Shown piece by piece: positions 7,998 to 17,787 of a stretch of DNA of 64,000 nt (position 1 is the first letter of the stretch; each line of letters begins with the position of its first letter). The position numbers and the translations under genes are program-made. This DNA is from Crossiella equi. Its GTDB lineage: Bacteria > Actinomycetota > Actinomycetes > Mycobacteriales > Pseudonocardiaceae. The stretch is from assembly GCF_017876755.1 (NCBI RefSeq), contig NZ_JAGIOO010000001.1:6681786-6745785 (forward strand). Direction: 5' to 3'. Below the pieces are notes generated by a model that was given only the letters and a program-made list of their open reading frames with translations, had not been told where the DNA came from and searched no databases.

Positions 7998-9276
7998 CCC
8001 CGGGCACCTCCTCGGCCGGGTCGGGGTCGCGGCCCAGCGCCACGCCGACCAGCGTGACCACGCCGGTGGCACCGAGGTAGGCGGCCAGGGCCAGCCAGTC
8101 GTGGTACTCGGCCAGCAGCCAGGTGAACAGCAGCGGGGCCACCGCGCCGCCGAGCACCCCGGCCACGGTGTAGGCCAGCGAGCTGCCGGTGTAGCGCAGG
8201 CGCGGGGTGAACTGCTCGGCGATGAAGGCCGCCTGCGGGCCGTACAGCGCGGAGTGGATCACCAGGCCGCCCAGCACGCCGAGCACGAGCAGCGGCAGCG
8301 AGCGCTGTTCGGCCAGCGGGAAGAAGACGAACGGCCAGGCCACGGCCGCGAGGGTGGCCACCGCGTAGAGGCGGCGCCGGTGCCAGCGGTCGGACAGCGC
8401 GCCGAAGAGCGGGATGAGGAAGACCTGCACCGCCGAGCCGATGAGCACCGCGGTCAGGCCCCAGCTGCTGGGCAGGCCCAGCTCCTGGGTGGTGTAGGTG
8501 AGGGTGAAGACCGCGAACAGGGCGTAGAGCACGTCCGGGCACACGCGGCAGAGCACCGCCGCGACCAGCGGGCGCAGCTGGGTGGTGAACACCTCGGTGA
8601 TGGGTGCGGTCGGGCGGCTGCCCTGCTGCTCGATGGCCTGGAAGACCGGCGTCTCCTCCAGGCGCGCGCGGATCCACAGGCCGAAGAGCACCAGCACGGC
8701 GGAGAGCAGGAACGCCACCCGCCAGCCCCAGGAGAGGAACTGCTCCCGGCTCAGCGCCACGCCGAGCAGCGCGATCACGCCGTTGGCCAGCAGGGTGCCC
8801 AGTGGCGGGCCGACCTGGGCGGCCGAGGCCCAGAAGCCGCGCCGGGCCGGGTCGCCGAACTCGCTGGAGAGCAGCACCGCGCCGCCCCACTCGCCGCCCA
8901 GGCCCACGCCCTGGGCGAACCGCAGCAGCACCAGCAGCACCGCCGCGGTCGCGCCGATGTCGGCGTGCGTGGGCAGCAGGCCGATGGCGAAGGTGGCGAT
9001 GCCGGTGATCAGCAAGGTGGTGACCAGAACCTTCTTCCGGCCCACCACATCGCCGAGGCGGCCGAAGACGAACCCGCCGAGCGGGCGCGAGAGGTAGCCG
9101 ACGGCGTAGGTGGAGAAGGCCAGCAGCGTGCCGGACAGCGGGTCGCCGCTGGGGAAGAAGAGCGTGCCGAACACCAGCGCCGCGCTGGAGGAGTAGATCG
9201 CGAAGTCGTACCACTCCAGCGCCGTGCCGGACAGGCTGGCGATGAAGGCCCTGGCCAGGCCGCGGCTTGTATGCAT
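7975..9276 (-). CDS. MFS transporter, metabolite:H+ symporter (MHS) family
   Basis: The 433-residue protein has about 12 hydrophobic segments. It opens with SGTALEWYDFAIYSSSAALVF, carries YLSRPLGGFVFGRLGDVVGRKKVL (the loop 2-3 signature) and QGVGLGGEWGGAVLL, all typical of MHS carriers such as ShiA, ProP and KgtP. These import organic acids or osmolytes with protons; the substrate is unknown here. It is convergent with gntR (23-bp overlap) and divergent from the DUF2848 gene, with a candidate GntR operator directly upstream of its ATG. Confidence 0.9.
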   Translation of the reverse strand: MHTSRGLARAFIASLSGTALEWYDFAIYSSSAALVFGTLFFPSGDPLSGTLLAFSTYAVGYLSRPLGGFVFGRLGDVVGRKKVLVTTLLITGIATFAIGLLPTHADIGATAAVLLVLLRFAQGVGLGGEWGGAVLLSSEFGDPARRGFWASAAQVGPPLGTLLANGVIALLGVALSREQFLSWGWRVAFLLSAVLVLFGLWIRARLEETPVFQAIEQQGSRPTAPITEVFTTQLRPLVAAVLCRVCPDVLYALFAVFTLTYTTQELGLPSSWGLTAVLIGSAVQVFLIPLFGALSDRWHRRRLYAVATLAAVAWPFVFFPLAEQRSLPLLVLGVLGGLVIHSALYGPQAAFIAEQFTPRLRYTGSSLAYTVAGVLGGAVAPLLFTWLLAEYHDWLALAAYLGATGVVTLVGVALGRDPDPAEEVPGVSAPAAR

Positions 9277-9289
9277 GCTTAATACTTGC

Positions 9290-9308
9290 TGTATACAAGA
9301 CGTATGCG
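9290..9308. promoter_or_regulatory. Candidate GntR operator between the MHS transporter and DUF2848 genes
   Basis: TGTATACAAGACGTATGCG matches the intragenic nadB dyad at 15 of 19 positions and is an inverted repeat of GTATAC/GTATGC. A related TTGTATGCA sequence lies at 9268-9276 overlapping the transporter start. The arrangement mirrors that at 7323-7352. Confidence 0.65.
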
Positions 9309-9326
9309 CAAGAGCGGAGGCCGGAA

Positions 9327-10013
9327 ATGAGTCATCTCAGCTTCGAGTTGCCCGGCGGGGAGATCGTCGAGGTCACGGTGCACACGCTGCTCAACGCGGG
9401 GTACGCGGGCCGCAGCCAGGAGGACGTCGCGGCGCACGTGGCGGAGCTGGCCGAGCTGGGGGTCCCGGCACCGAGCACCACGCCGTGCCTGTACCCGATG
9501 GCCCCGTACCTGGCGTTGCAGACCGGGGAGGTGCCGGTGCAGCACGGGCGGACCTCCGGCGAGGCGGAGTGGGCACTGGTGGTGACCGAGCGCGGGGTGC
9601 TGCTGACCGCGGCCTGCGACCACACCGACCGGGCGCTGGAGGTGCACGGCGTGGCCTGGAGCAAGCAGGCCGGGCCGGACGTGCTGGCCCGGGGCGCGTT
9701 CCGGCTGACGGACGTGGCCGAGCGGGTCGACGAGCTGACGCTGACCGCGTGGGTGCGGGCCGCCGACGGGACCGAGCGGGTGATCCAGCGCGGGACGCTC
9801 GGGGAGCTGCTGACGCCCGGGTACTGGCTGGAGCGGCTGCGGGCCGACGGGTTGGGCACGCCGGGCACGGTGCTGCTGTCGGGGACCATTCCGATGGTGG
9901 CCGGGGTGGACCAGTTCGCGGACGCGTGGCGGGTGGAGCTCGGCGATCCGGTGAGCGGGCACGTGGTCGGGGTGGAGTACGTGGTGCGGAGGCTGCCCGA
10001 GCCCGTGGGGTGA
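9327..10013 (+). CDS. DUF2848 family protein (fumarylacetoacetate-hydrolase-like)
   Basis: The 228-residue protein matches the DUF2848 pattern that I recognise: HVAELAELGVPAPSTTPCLY, the CDHTDRALEVHGVAWSKQ acidic/His segment and the late GTVLLSGTIPMVAGV strand. The family is related to fumarylacetoacetate hydrolase-fold enzymes, but no reaction is established. GGAGG at 9316-9320 precedes the ATG. Together with the divergent MHS importer and the GntR-linked amidase it suggests uptake and breakdown of one organic acid or amide. Confidence 0.8.
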   Translation: MSHLSFELPGGEIVEVTVHTLLNAGYAGRSQEDVAAHVAELAELGVPAPSTTPCLYPMAPYLALQTGEVPVQHGRTSGEAEWALVVTERGVLLTAACDHTDRALEVHGVAWSKQAGPDVLARGAFRLTDVAERVDELTLTAWVRAADGTERVIQRGTLGELLTPGYWLERLRADGLGTPGTVLLSGTIPMVAGVDQFADAWRVELGDPVSGHVVGVEYVVRRLPEPVG

Positions 10014-10160
10014 GGTGGAGGCCGCCGTCGGGGGAAGGGGCGGGCGGCGGCTTCGGGGTGGAGACGCGCACCGGTGCGGGCCTGCGCCCGTTGCTACCCC
10101 TGGGGAGTCCTGCGACACCGGGGGTGCTGTTGCAACTGGGTGGCGGTTAGGGTTCCCCGC

Positions 10161-11759
10161 GTGACGCGCCGACAGGTCGGCCTCGGGCTGACTTCCATGA
10201 TCGCATCCGTTGTGGTTGTCGCTGGCTGCACCACGCCGACGGCGGTGCCGGACCGGCCCACCGGGGCTGACCGCACCACCATGACCCTGGCCGACGGGTA
10301 TGAGCCGGAGAGCCTCAACCCCCTGCTCGGGTACGGGGAGGAGGGCGTGTCGAAGCTGTTCGACGGGTTGGTCGAGCACCAGGCCGACCGGTCCGTGCGG
10401 CCCCTGCTGGCCGCCGACCTGCCCAAGCCCGCGCCGGACGGGCGGTCCTGGACGGTGAAGCTGCGGACCGGGGTGAAGTTCCACGACGGGTCCGACTTCA
10501 ACGCCGACGACGTGGTCGCGACCTACCGGGCGCTGCTCGACCCCGCGTTCGCCAGCACCGTGAAGTCCTCCTTCCAGATGCTCACCGGTGTCACCGCGGT
10601 GGATCCGGAGACCGTGCGGTTCGACCTCGCGTACCCGTACACGCCGTTCGCGCACAAGCTCGTGCTCGGCGTCCTGCCCGCCGAGGCGCTGGCCCAGCCC
10701 GGGCCCCTGGACAAGAACCCGTTCGGCACCAAGCCCGTCGGGACCGGGCCGTACAAGCTGGCGGAGTGGCGCAAGGGCGAGCGGATGGTGCTCCTCGCCA
10801 ACGACGGCTACTTCGAGCGGCCGCCCAAGGTGCGCAAGGTGACCGTCGTGTTCGCCACCGACGACAACGCCCGCGCGCAGCGGATGAAGGCCGGGGAGTT
10901 CGACGGGACCGCGCTGCCGCCCGCGCTGGCCAAGACCTTCGAGGGCAACGGGTACCGGCAGATCACGCACAAGAGCGCCGACTACCGCACCGTCGTGATG
11001 CCCATGGGCAACCCCGTCACCGGGGACAAGGGTGTGCGGCTGGCGCTCAACAACGCCGTGGACCGGCAGGGCATGATCGACGCCTTCCTCGCCGGGAAGG
11101 GCTCGCCCGCCTCCACGCCGATCCCGCAGGCGCTGCCCGAGTTCGTCGAGCCCGCCGCGCAGTTCCGGTTCGACCGGCCCGAGGCCGAGCGCGTGCTGGA
11201 CCAGACCGGCTGGGTCAAGGGCGCCGACGGGCTGCGGGCGCGCGGAGACCTCAAGGCCAGCTTCACGCTGATGTACCCGGTGGGCGACGCCGTCCGCAAG
11301 GACCTCGCCCAGGCCTTCGCCTCCGACGCCAAGGCCGTGGGCATCGAGGTCAAGCTGGAGGGGCTCGGCTGGGAGGCCATCGAGCCGCGCATGGGCCGGG
11401 ACGCGCTCGTGCTCGGCGGCGGCAACCCGTTCGACCCCGACCTGAAGTCCTTCCCGTTGCTGCACACCAGCTTCGGCGGCGACGGGTTCAACAACCCCGG
11501 CCGCTACAGCAACCCGGCGGTGGACCGCGCGCTGGAGGCCGGGCGCCGCGAGGCCGACCCCGCGCAGCGCGTCGCGCAGTACCGCGAGTTCCAGCGCGCC
11601 TACGCCGCCGACCCCGGCATGGTCTTCCTGGCCTTCCTCGACCACACCTACGTGGTGCGCGAGGGCTGGACCGGCTACCAGGAGGTCGTCGACCCGCACA
11701 CGCACGGCCTCACCTGGGGCCCGTGGTGGAACCTCCAGGACTGGACCCCGCAGGGGTGA
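10161..11759 (+). CDS. ABC transporter substrate-binding lipoprotein, oligopeptide/nickel type (SBP_bac_5)
   Basis: A short basic N-terminus, hydrophobic segment and lipobox (VVVVAGC, Cys23) mark a secreted lipoprotein. The mature part has the family-5 landmarks ESLNPLLGYGEEGVSKLFDG, WTVKLRTGVKFHDGSDFNADDV and KPVGTGPYKLAEW, typical of DppA/OppA-type receptors. Length is 532 residues. The GTG at 10161 begins the signal peptide; the frame extends further upstream without sense. It is the first gene of a six-gene operon in which every later gene overlaps its predecessor. Confidence 0.92.
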   Translation: MTRRQVGLGLTSMIASVVVVAGCTTPTAVPDRPTGADRTTMTLADGYEPESLNPLLGYGEEGVSKLFDGLVEHQADRSVRPLLAADLPKPAPDGRSWTVKLRTGVKFHDGSDFNADDVVATYRALLDPAFASTVKSSFQMLTGVTAVDPETVRFDLAYPYTPFAHKLVLGVLPAEALAQPGPLDKNPFGTKPVGTGPYKLAEWRKGERMVLLANDGYFERPPKVRKVTVVFATDDNARAQRMKAGEFDGTALPPALAKTFEGNGYRQITHKSADYRTVVMPMGNPVTGDKGVRLALNNAVDRQGMIDAFLAGKGSPASTPIPQALPEFVEPAAQFRFDRPEAERVLDQTGWVKGADGLRARGDLKASFTLMYPVGDAVRKDLAQAFASDAKAVGIEVKLEGLGWEAIEPRMGRDALVLGGGNPFDPDLKSFPLLHTSFGGDGFNNPGRYSNPAVDRALEAGRREADPAQRVAQYREFQRAYAADPGMVFLAFLDHTYVVREGWTGYQEVVDPHTHGLTWGPWWNLQDWTPQG

Positions 11760-12751
11760 GGCCGGGCGCGCCCAGCCGGGCCCGGGCCATCGGGCTGCTC
11801 GCGGTGCGGCGCCTGGGCTTCGCGGTCCCGGTGCTGCTGGTGGTCGCCGTGGCGGTGTTCCTGCTCGGCGCCGCGTCCCCGTTCGACCCGGTCTACCAGT
11901 ACTACGGCGTGCAGATCTTCAACGCCAGCGCCGAGGACGTGGCGCGGGCGCGGCTGGAGCTGGGCCTGGACGACCCGGTGCTGACGCAGTTCGCGCGCTG
12001 GGCCGGGACGCTGCTCAGCGGCGACCTCGGGACCAGCCGCTCGTTCCGGCAGCCGGTGGCCCAGGTGATCACCGAACGGCTGCCGTGGACGCTGCTGCTG
12101 GTCCTGGCCGGGCTGGCGCTGGCCGTGCTGGTCGCGCTGGTGCTGGGCGTGCTGGCCGCGTGGCGGCAGGGCGGCTGGCTGGACCGCGTGGTCACCGCCG
12201 CCGGGCACGCCCTGGAGGGCATCCCGCCGTTCGTGCTCGGCCTGGTGTCGGTCGCGGTGTTCACCCTCGGCCTGGGCTGGCTGCCGGGCGGCGGGCTCAC
12301 CGACGCGGGTGCCGAGGCCACCTTCGGGCAGGTCGCCACGCACCTGGTGCTGCCCGCGACCGTGCTCGGGGTGTCCCAGTCGCCCTGGCTGGTGCTGCAC
12401 ATCCGGCAGTCGCTGCTCACCGTGCTGGCCGAGGACCACGTCACCGGCGCCCGCGCCCGCGGCCTGGGCGAGCGGCTGGTGGTGCTGCGGCACGCGCTGC
12501 CCACCGCGCTGCTGCCCTTCGTCACCCTGCTCGGCGCCCGCGTGCCCGAGCTGGTGACCGGGGCGGTGCTGGTGGAGGAGGTCTTCTCCTGGCCGGGGGT
12601 GGCGGGCGCGGTGGTGAAGTCCGCGCTGGCGGTGGACTTCCCGCTGCTGGTCGCGCTGTCCCTGCTGGCCACCGCGGCCGTGCTGGTCGGCTCGCTGCTG
12701 GCCGACGTCGCCGCCGCGCTGCTCGACCCGAGGGTGGCCACCGATGGCTGA
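11756..12751 (+). CDS. ABC transporter permease (DppB/OppB type)
   Basis: The GTG start overlaps the stop of the binding protein (GTGA). The 331-residue protein has about six membrane segments: an N-terminal one (VPVLLVVAVAVFLLG), the DppB-type periplasmic region (LELGLDDPVLTQFARWAGTL, LLSGDLGTS), and the EAA loop HVTGARARGLGERLVVLRHAL, then VEEVFSWPGVAGAVVKSAL near the end. It forms the membrane channel with the next gene product. Confidence 0.92.
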   Translation: MRPGAPSRARAIGLLAVRRLGFAVPVLLVVAVAVFLLGAASPFDPVYQYYGVQIFNASAEDVARARLELGLDDPVLTQFARWAGTLLSGDLGTSRSFRQPVAQVITERLPWTLLLVLAGLALAVLVALVLGVLAAWRQGGWLDRVVTAAGHALEGIPPFVLGLVSVAVFTLGLGWLPGGGLTDAGAEATFGQVATHLVLPATVLGVSQSPWLVLHIRQSLLTVLAEDHVTGARARGLGERLVVLRHALPTALLPFVTLLGARVPELVTGAVLVEEVFSWPGVAGAVVKSALAVDFPLLVALSLLATAAVLVGSLLADVAAALLDPRVATDG

Positions 12752-13640
12752 CACCGCGCTCTGGCGCTCCGCCGCCCGCAAGCGTGCCGGGACCCCGCGC
12801 GGCAAGGGGGCGGCGGGCCGGGCCCGGCTGCGGCTGTGGCTCGGTGTGGCCACCCTGGCCGCGCTCGTGCTCGGCGCCGTGCTGCTGCCCTGGCTGGGCG
12901 AGCTCGACCAGTCGCTGGTGGACTACCGCTCGATCCGCCTGGCGCCCAGCCCCGAGCACCCGTTCGGCACCGACGGCGCGGGCCGGGACCTGCTGCTGCG
13001 CACCTTCGCCGGGCTGCGGGTCTCGCTCCTGGTCGCCGCCCTGTGCGCGGTGCTGTCCACCGTGCTCGGCGTGGTCGTCGGCGGGGCCTCGGGGCTGGTC
13101 GGCGGCTGGACCGACCGGCTGCTCATGCGCCTGGTGGACACCGTGAACGCGGTGCCGCACCTGCTGCTGGGCATCGTGATCGTCGCGCTGTACCGGGGCA
13201 GCCTCACCGCCGTGGTCGCCTCGATCGCGCTCACCCACTGGACCACCGTGGCCCGCATCGTGCGCGCCGAGGTGCTCTCGCTGCGCCAGCGGCCGTACGT
13301 GGACGCGGCGATCAGCGGCGGCTCCTCGCGCGCCCGGGTGCTGCGGCGGCACCTGCTGCCCGCCGTCGTCCCGCAGGCGGCGGTGTCCGCGGTGCTGCTG
13401 CTGCCGCACGCGGTGTGGCACGAGACCGCGCTGAGCTTCCTCGGCCTGGGCCTGCCGCCGCACCTGGCCAGCATCGGCAACATCCTCACCGAGGGCCGCC
13501 AGGCCGTGCTGCTGGGCGCCTGGTGGATCGTGGCCATGCCCTCGGTGGTCCTGGTCGTGGCCACCCTCGCGGTCTCCGGCGTGGCCGCCGTGTGGCGGGA
13601 CCGCCTGGTACCGCGCCGACGATCGGAGCTGGCCCTGTGA
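12744..13640 (+). CDS. ABC transporter permease (DppC/OppC type)
   Basis: The start lies 8 bp inside the preceding permease gene. The 298-residue protein shows the DppC pattern: a basic N-terminus, one membrane segment, then HPFGTDGAGRDLLLRTFAGLR, the EAA loop YVDAAISGGSSRARVLRRHL, and ETALSFLGLGLPPHLASIG before the final membrane segment. It is the partner of the DppB-type permease. Confidence 0.92.
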   Translation: MADTALWRSAARKRAGTPRGKGAAGRARLRLWLGVATLAALVLGAVLLPWLGELDQSLVDYRSIRLAPSPEHPFGTDGAGRDLLLRTFAGLRVSLLVAALCAVLSTVLGVVVGGASGLVGGWTDRLLMRLVDTVNAVPHLLLGIVIVALYRGSLTAVVASIALTHWTTVARIVRAEVLSLRQRPYVDAAISGGSSRARVLRRHLLPAVVPQAAVSAVLLLPHAVWHETALSFLGLGLPPHLASIGNILTEGRQAVLLGAWWIVAMPSVVLVVATLAVSGVAAVWRDRLVPRRRSELAL

Positions 13641-14578
13641 CGCCACTCTTGGACGTCCGCGAGCTGTCCGTGCGCTTCCGGCTGGGCCGGGGCCGCCCGG
13701 AGGTGCACGCGGTCACCGACGTGTCCTTCGCGCTGGCGCCCGGGCAGCTGCTCGCGCTGGTCGGGGAGAGCGGGTGCGGCAAGTCCGTGCTGGCCGCCGC
13801 GCTGCTGGGCCTGCTGCCCGCCAACGCGGTGCTGCGGGGCGAGGCCGTGCTCCACGGCCCCGAGCCCCTGGAACTGCTGTCCGCCCCGGAAACCGTGCTC
13901 TCCCAACGGGTTCGCGGTCGCCTGGTCGGCCTGGTCCCGCAGTCCGCGGCCGCCCACCTCACCCCGGTGCGCACCGCGGGCGCGCAGCTGGTCGAGGCGG
14001 TGCGCGTGCTGCGGCCCGGCGAGGGCGACCCCGGGCTGGTCGCCGAGACCCTGGCCGAACGGGTGGGCCTGGACCCGGTGTTCCTGCGGCGCTACCCGCA
14101 CGAGCTCTCCGGCGGTACCGCGCAACGCGTCGCCGTCGCCCTTGCCCTGGCCGGGGACCCGCCCGTGGTGCTGGCCGACGAGCCCACCGCGGGCCTGGAC
14201 CGGCCCCTGGTCGAACGCACCGTGGACCTGCTGGCCGGGCTCGCCGAGGAGGGCCGGGCGGTCCTGCTGATCACGCACGACCTGGCCGCCGCCAGCCGCG
14301 TGGCCACCGACCTCGCGGTGATGTACGCCAGCCGCCTGGTCGAACGCGGTCCGGCCGCCAAGTTGTTCGACACGCCCTGGCACCCCTACACCGAGGGCCT
14401 GCTCAACGCACTGCCCACGGGCGGGTTCCAGCCCATCCCCGGGCACCCGCCCGAGCTGACCGCGCTGCCCGACGGGTGCGCCTTCCGGCCGCGCTGCCCG
14501 GTGGCGGCCGACTGCGGCGGCGATCCCGCACTGGTGCGCCACGGCGACCGCTACCTCGCGTGCGGGCAGCCGTGCTGA
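13637..14578 (+). CDS. ABC transporter ATP-binding protein (DppD type)
   Basis: The GTG start overlaps the permease stop. Walker A is GESGCGKS (about residue 42), the signature is LSGGTAQR, Walker B is PVVLADEPTAGLD, and the H-loop is LLITHDLAAASRV. The C-terminal oligopeptide/dipeptide extension is present (HPYTEGLLNALP, then a cysteine-bearing FRPRCPVAADC segment). Length is 313 residues, usual for DppD. Confidence 0.92.
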   Translation: MTPLLDVRELSVRFRLGRGRPEVHAVTDVSFALAPGQLLALVGESGCGKSVLAAALLGLLPANAVLRGEAVLHGPEPLELLSAPETVLSQRVRGRLVGLVPQSAAAHLTPVRTAGAQLVEAVRVLRPGEGDPGLVAETLAERVGLDPVFLRRYPHELSGGTAQRVAVALALAGDPPVVLADEPTAGLDRPLVERTVDLLAGLAEEGRAVLLITHDLAAASRVATDLAVMYASRLVERGPAAKLFDTPWHPYTEGLLNALPTGGFQPIPGHPPELTALPDGCAFRPRCPVAADCGGDPALVRHGDRYLACGQPC

Positions 14579-15231
14579 GGGGCACCGGCCTGGTCGCCGG
14601 TTACCGCCGAGGCGTGCCCGTGCTGTCCGATGTGGACATCCACATCGATCGCGGCGAGGTCGTCGGGCTGGCCGGGCCCAGCGGCTGTGGCAAGTCCACC
14701 CTGGCCCGCGTGCTCACCCTGCTGATGGCCCCGTGGCGGGGCGAGGTCACCGTGGACGGCACGCCCGTGTGCGGCTTCCGGCACCGGGCGCCCCGCGCGC
14801 TGCGCACCGCCGTCGGCGTGGTGTTCCAGCAGCCCCGGCTCAGCGTCGACCCCCGGTTCACCCTGCGCGAGATCGTCGCCGAACCCCTGCTGGCCAACCG
14901 GCGGCCCGGTGTCACCGCGCGCGTGGCCGAGCTGACCGAGCAGGTCGGGCTGACCGGCGAGCTGCTGGCCCGGCGCCCGCACGAGGTCAGTGACGGCCAG
15001 CTGCAACGCGCCTGCCTGGCCCGCGCGCTCGCGCTGGAGCCCCGGTACCTGGTGTGCGACGAGATGACCGCGATGCTGGACGCCTCCACCACCGCCGCCC
15101 TGGTCGGCGTGGTCCGCGCGCACAGCCGCGAGACCGGCACCGGGGTGCTGGCCATCAGCCACGACGAACCCCTCCTGTCCGTGTGGGCCGGGAGGGTGCA
15201 GCGCTGGTCGTCTACTGGGGAGGACACATGA
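14572..15231 (+). CDS. ABC transporter ATP-binding protein (DppF type, short)
   Basis: Starts at a GTG 7 bp inside the preceding gene. Walker A is GPSGCGKST and Walker B is YLVCDEMTAMLD, with Met-Thr where most members have Pro-Thr; the signature is degenerate (VSDGQLQRA instead of LSGGQxQR). At 219 residues it lacks the C-terminal oligopeptide extension of DppD/DppF. The changed signature resembles that of the less active half of asymmetric ABC pairs. Probably works with the DppD-type subunit. Confidence 0.88.
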   Translation: MLRGTGLVAGYRRGVPVLSDVDIHIDRGEVVGLAGPSGCGKSTLARVLTLLMAPWRGEVTVDGTPVCGFRHRAPRALRTAVGVVFQQPRLSVDPRFTLREIVAEPLLANRRPGVTARVAELTEQVGLTGELLARRPHEVSDGQLQRACLARALALEPRYLVCDEMTAMLDASTTAALVGVVRAHSRETGTGVLAISHDEPLLSVWAGRVQRWSSTGEDT

Positions 15232-16397
15232 TCGACCTCGACCGCGTGCGCGCGGACACCCCCGGCTGCCGGGAGCAGGTGTTCCTGGACAGCGCCGGGT
15301 CCTCGCTCGTCCCGGAGCCCGTGCTCGCCGAGGTGCTGGGGCACCTGCGGCGGGAGGCCGAGGTGGGCGGCTACCGCGCGGGCGCCGAGCGCGCCGAGGA
15401 CCTGGAGGCGGGCTACCGGGTGGCGGCCGACTTCTTCGGCTGCGCGCCGCAGGACATCGCCTTCACCGACAGCGCCACCCGGTCCTGGCTGCTCGGCATG
15501 TCCGCGGTGCCGCTGGCCGAGGGCGACCGGGTGCTGATCAGCCAGGTCGAGTACGGCAGCAACGGCATCGCGCTGCTGCACCGCGCCCGGGAGGTGGGCG
15601 CCACCGTCGAGGTGATGCCCTCGGCCGAGGACGGCTCGGTGTCCGTGCCCGGTCTGCGCGCGATGCTCGACGAACGCGTCAAGCTCGTCTCCGTGGTGCA
15701 CATGCCCACCAACGGCGGCCTGGTCAACCCGGCGAAGGAGATGATCGAGGCCGCGCACGAGGCCGGGGCGCTGACCATCCTGGACGCCTGCCAGACCGCC
15801 GGGCAGCGCCGGGTGCGCATGGACGAGCTGGGCGCCGACCTCATCTCGGTCACCGGCCGCAAGTGGCTGCGCGGCCCCCGCGGCACCGGGCTGCTCGTGG
15901 TCAACCCGGCGGCCAGGGACCGGCTGCGGCCGCCGCTGGTCGACCAGCACGGTGCGGACTGGACCGGGCTCGGCGACTGGACGCTGCGCCCGGACGCGCG
16001 GGTGCACGAGCTGTGGGAGTACTCGCTGGCCGACCGGCTCGGCTTCATCGCCGCCCTGCGCTACGCCGCCGGGCTCGGCATCGACGACATCCAGGCCGAG
16101 GTCGTCTCACGGGCGGAGTTCCTGCGCGGGGCGCTGCGCGCGCTGCCCGGGGTGGCCGTGCACGACCTCGGCACCGTGCGGGGCGGCATCGTGTCCTTCA
16201 CCGTCGACGGCATGGCCGACGAGGAGGTGAAGAAGGCGTTGGTGGCACAGGACATCACCCTGTCCGCCGGTGGGGGCCAGGGCGCCCGGCTGGACATGAA
16301 CGAGCGCGGCTTCACCTCGTTCGTGCGGGCCTCACCGCACTACTTCCTCACCCAGCAGCAGCTGGAGCGCTTCGTCGCGGCCGTCGCCGCCCTGTAG
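15228..16397 (+). CDS. Class V aminotransferase-fold PLP enzyme (cysteine desulfurase/EgtE-like)
   Basis: The ATG overlaps the stop of the ATPase gene (ATGA) and has a GGGGAGGA site. The 389-residue enzyme carries the fold-type I cofactor residues Asp186 (TILDACQTAGQ) and the Schiff-base lysine Lys212 (SVTGRKWLRGPRGTG). This loop is typical of the cysteine desulfurase, isopenicillin-N-epimerase and EgtE-like branch, which includes C-S lyases; the reaction is not certain. Tight translational coupling to a peptide-type importer suggests it acts on the imported compound, perhaps a sulfur-containing or N-modified amino acid derivative. A hairpin terminator follows. Confidence 0.87.
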   Translation: MIDLDRVRADTPGCREQVFLDSAGSSLVPEPVLAEVLGHLRREAEVGGYRAGAERAEDLEAGYRVAADFFGCAPQDIAFTDSATRSWLLGMSAVPLAEGDRVLISQVEYGSNGIALLHRAREVGATVEVMPSAEDGSVSVPGLRAMLDERVKLVSVVHMPTNGGLVNPAKEMIEAAHEAGALTILDACQTAGQRRVRMDELGADLISVTGRKWLRGPRGTGLLVVNPAARDRLRPPLVDQHGADWTGLGDWTLRPDARVHELWEYSLADRLGFIAALRYAAGLGIDDIQAEVVSRAEFLRGALRALPGVAVHDLGTVRGGIVSFTVDGMADEEVKKALVAQDITLSAGGGQGARLDMNERGFTSFVRASPHYFLTQQQLERFVAAVAAL

Positions 16398-16406
16398 CGC
16401 GCGAAC

Positions 16407-16435
16407 GGGGCACCGTCCACATCGGATGGTGCCCC
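16407..16435. terminator. Bidirectional hairpin terminator
   Basis: GGGGCACCGTCC (16407-16418) pairs with GGATGGTGCCCC (16424-16435), 12 bp with one wobble and a 5-nt loop, placed between the class V enzyme and the convergent S1 protease. Confidence 0.85.
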
Positions 16436-16454
16436 GCCTGGTTCGGGCGTCGGG

Positions 16455-17720
<1,266 letters not shown>

Positions 17721-17733
17721 TTATACGGCAAGG

Positions 17734-17768
17734 ACCGGGCCGGTCACCCTCGCGTGTGACCGGCCCGG
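17734..17768 (-). terminator. Terminator of S1 protease copy 2
   Basis: ACCGGGCCGGTCAC (17734-17747) pairs perfectly with GTGACCGGCCCGGT (17755-17768), a 14-bp stem with a 7-nt loop, 19 bp beyond the stop. Confidence 0.87.
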
Positions 17769-17787
17769 TTGCCTGGTGGCGCTACCG

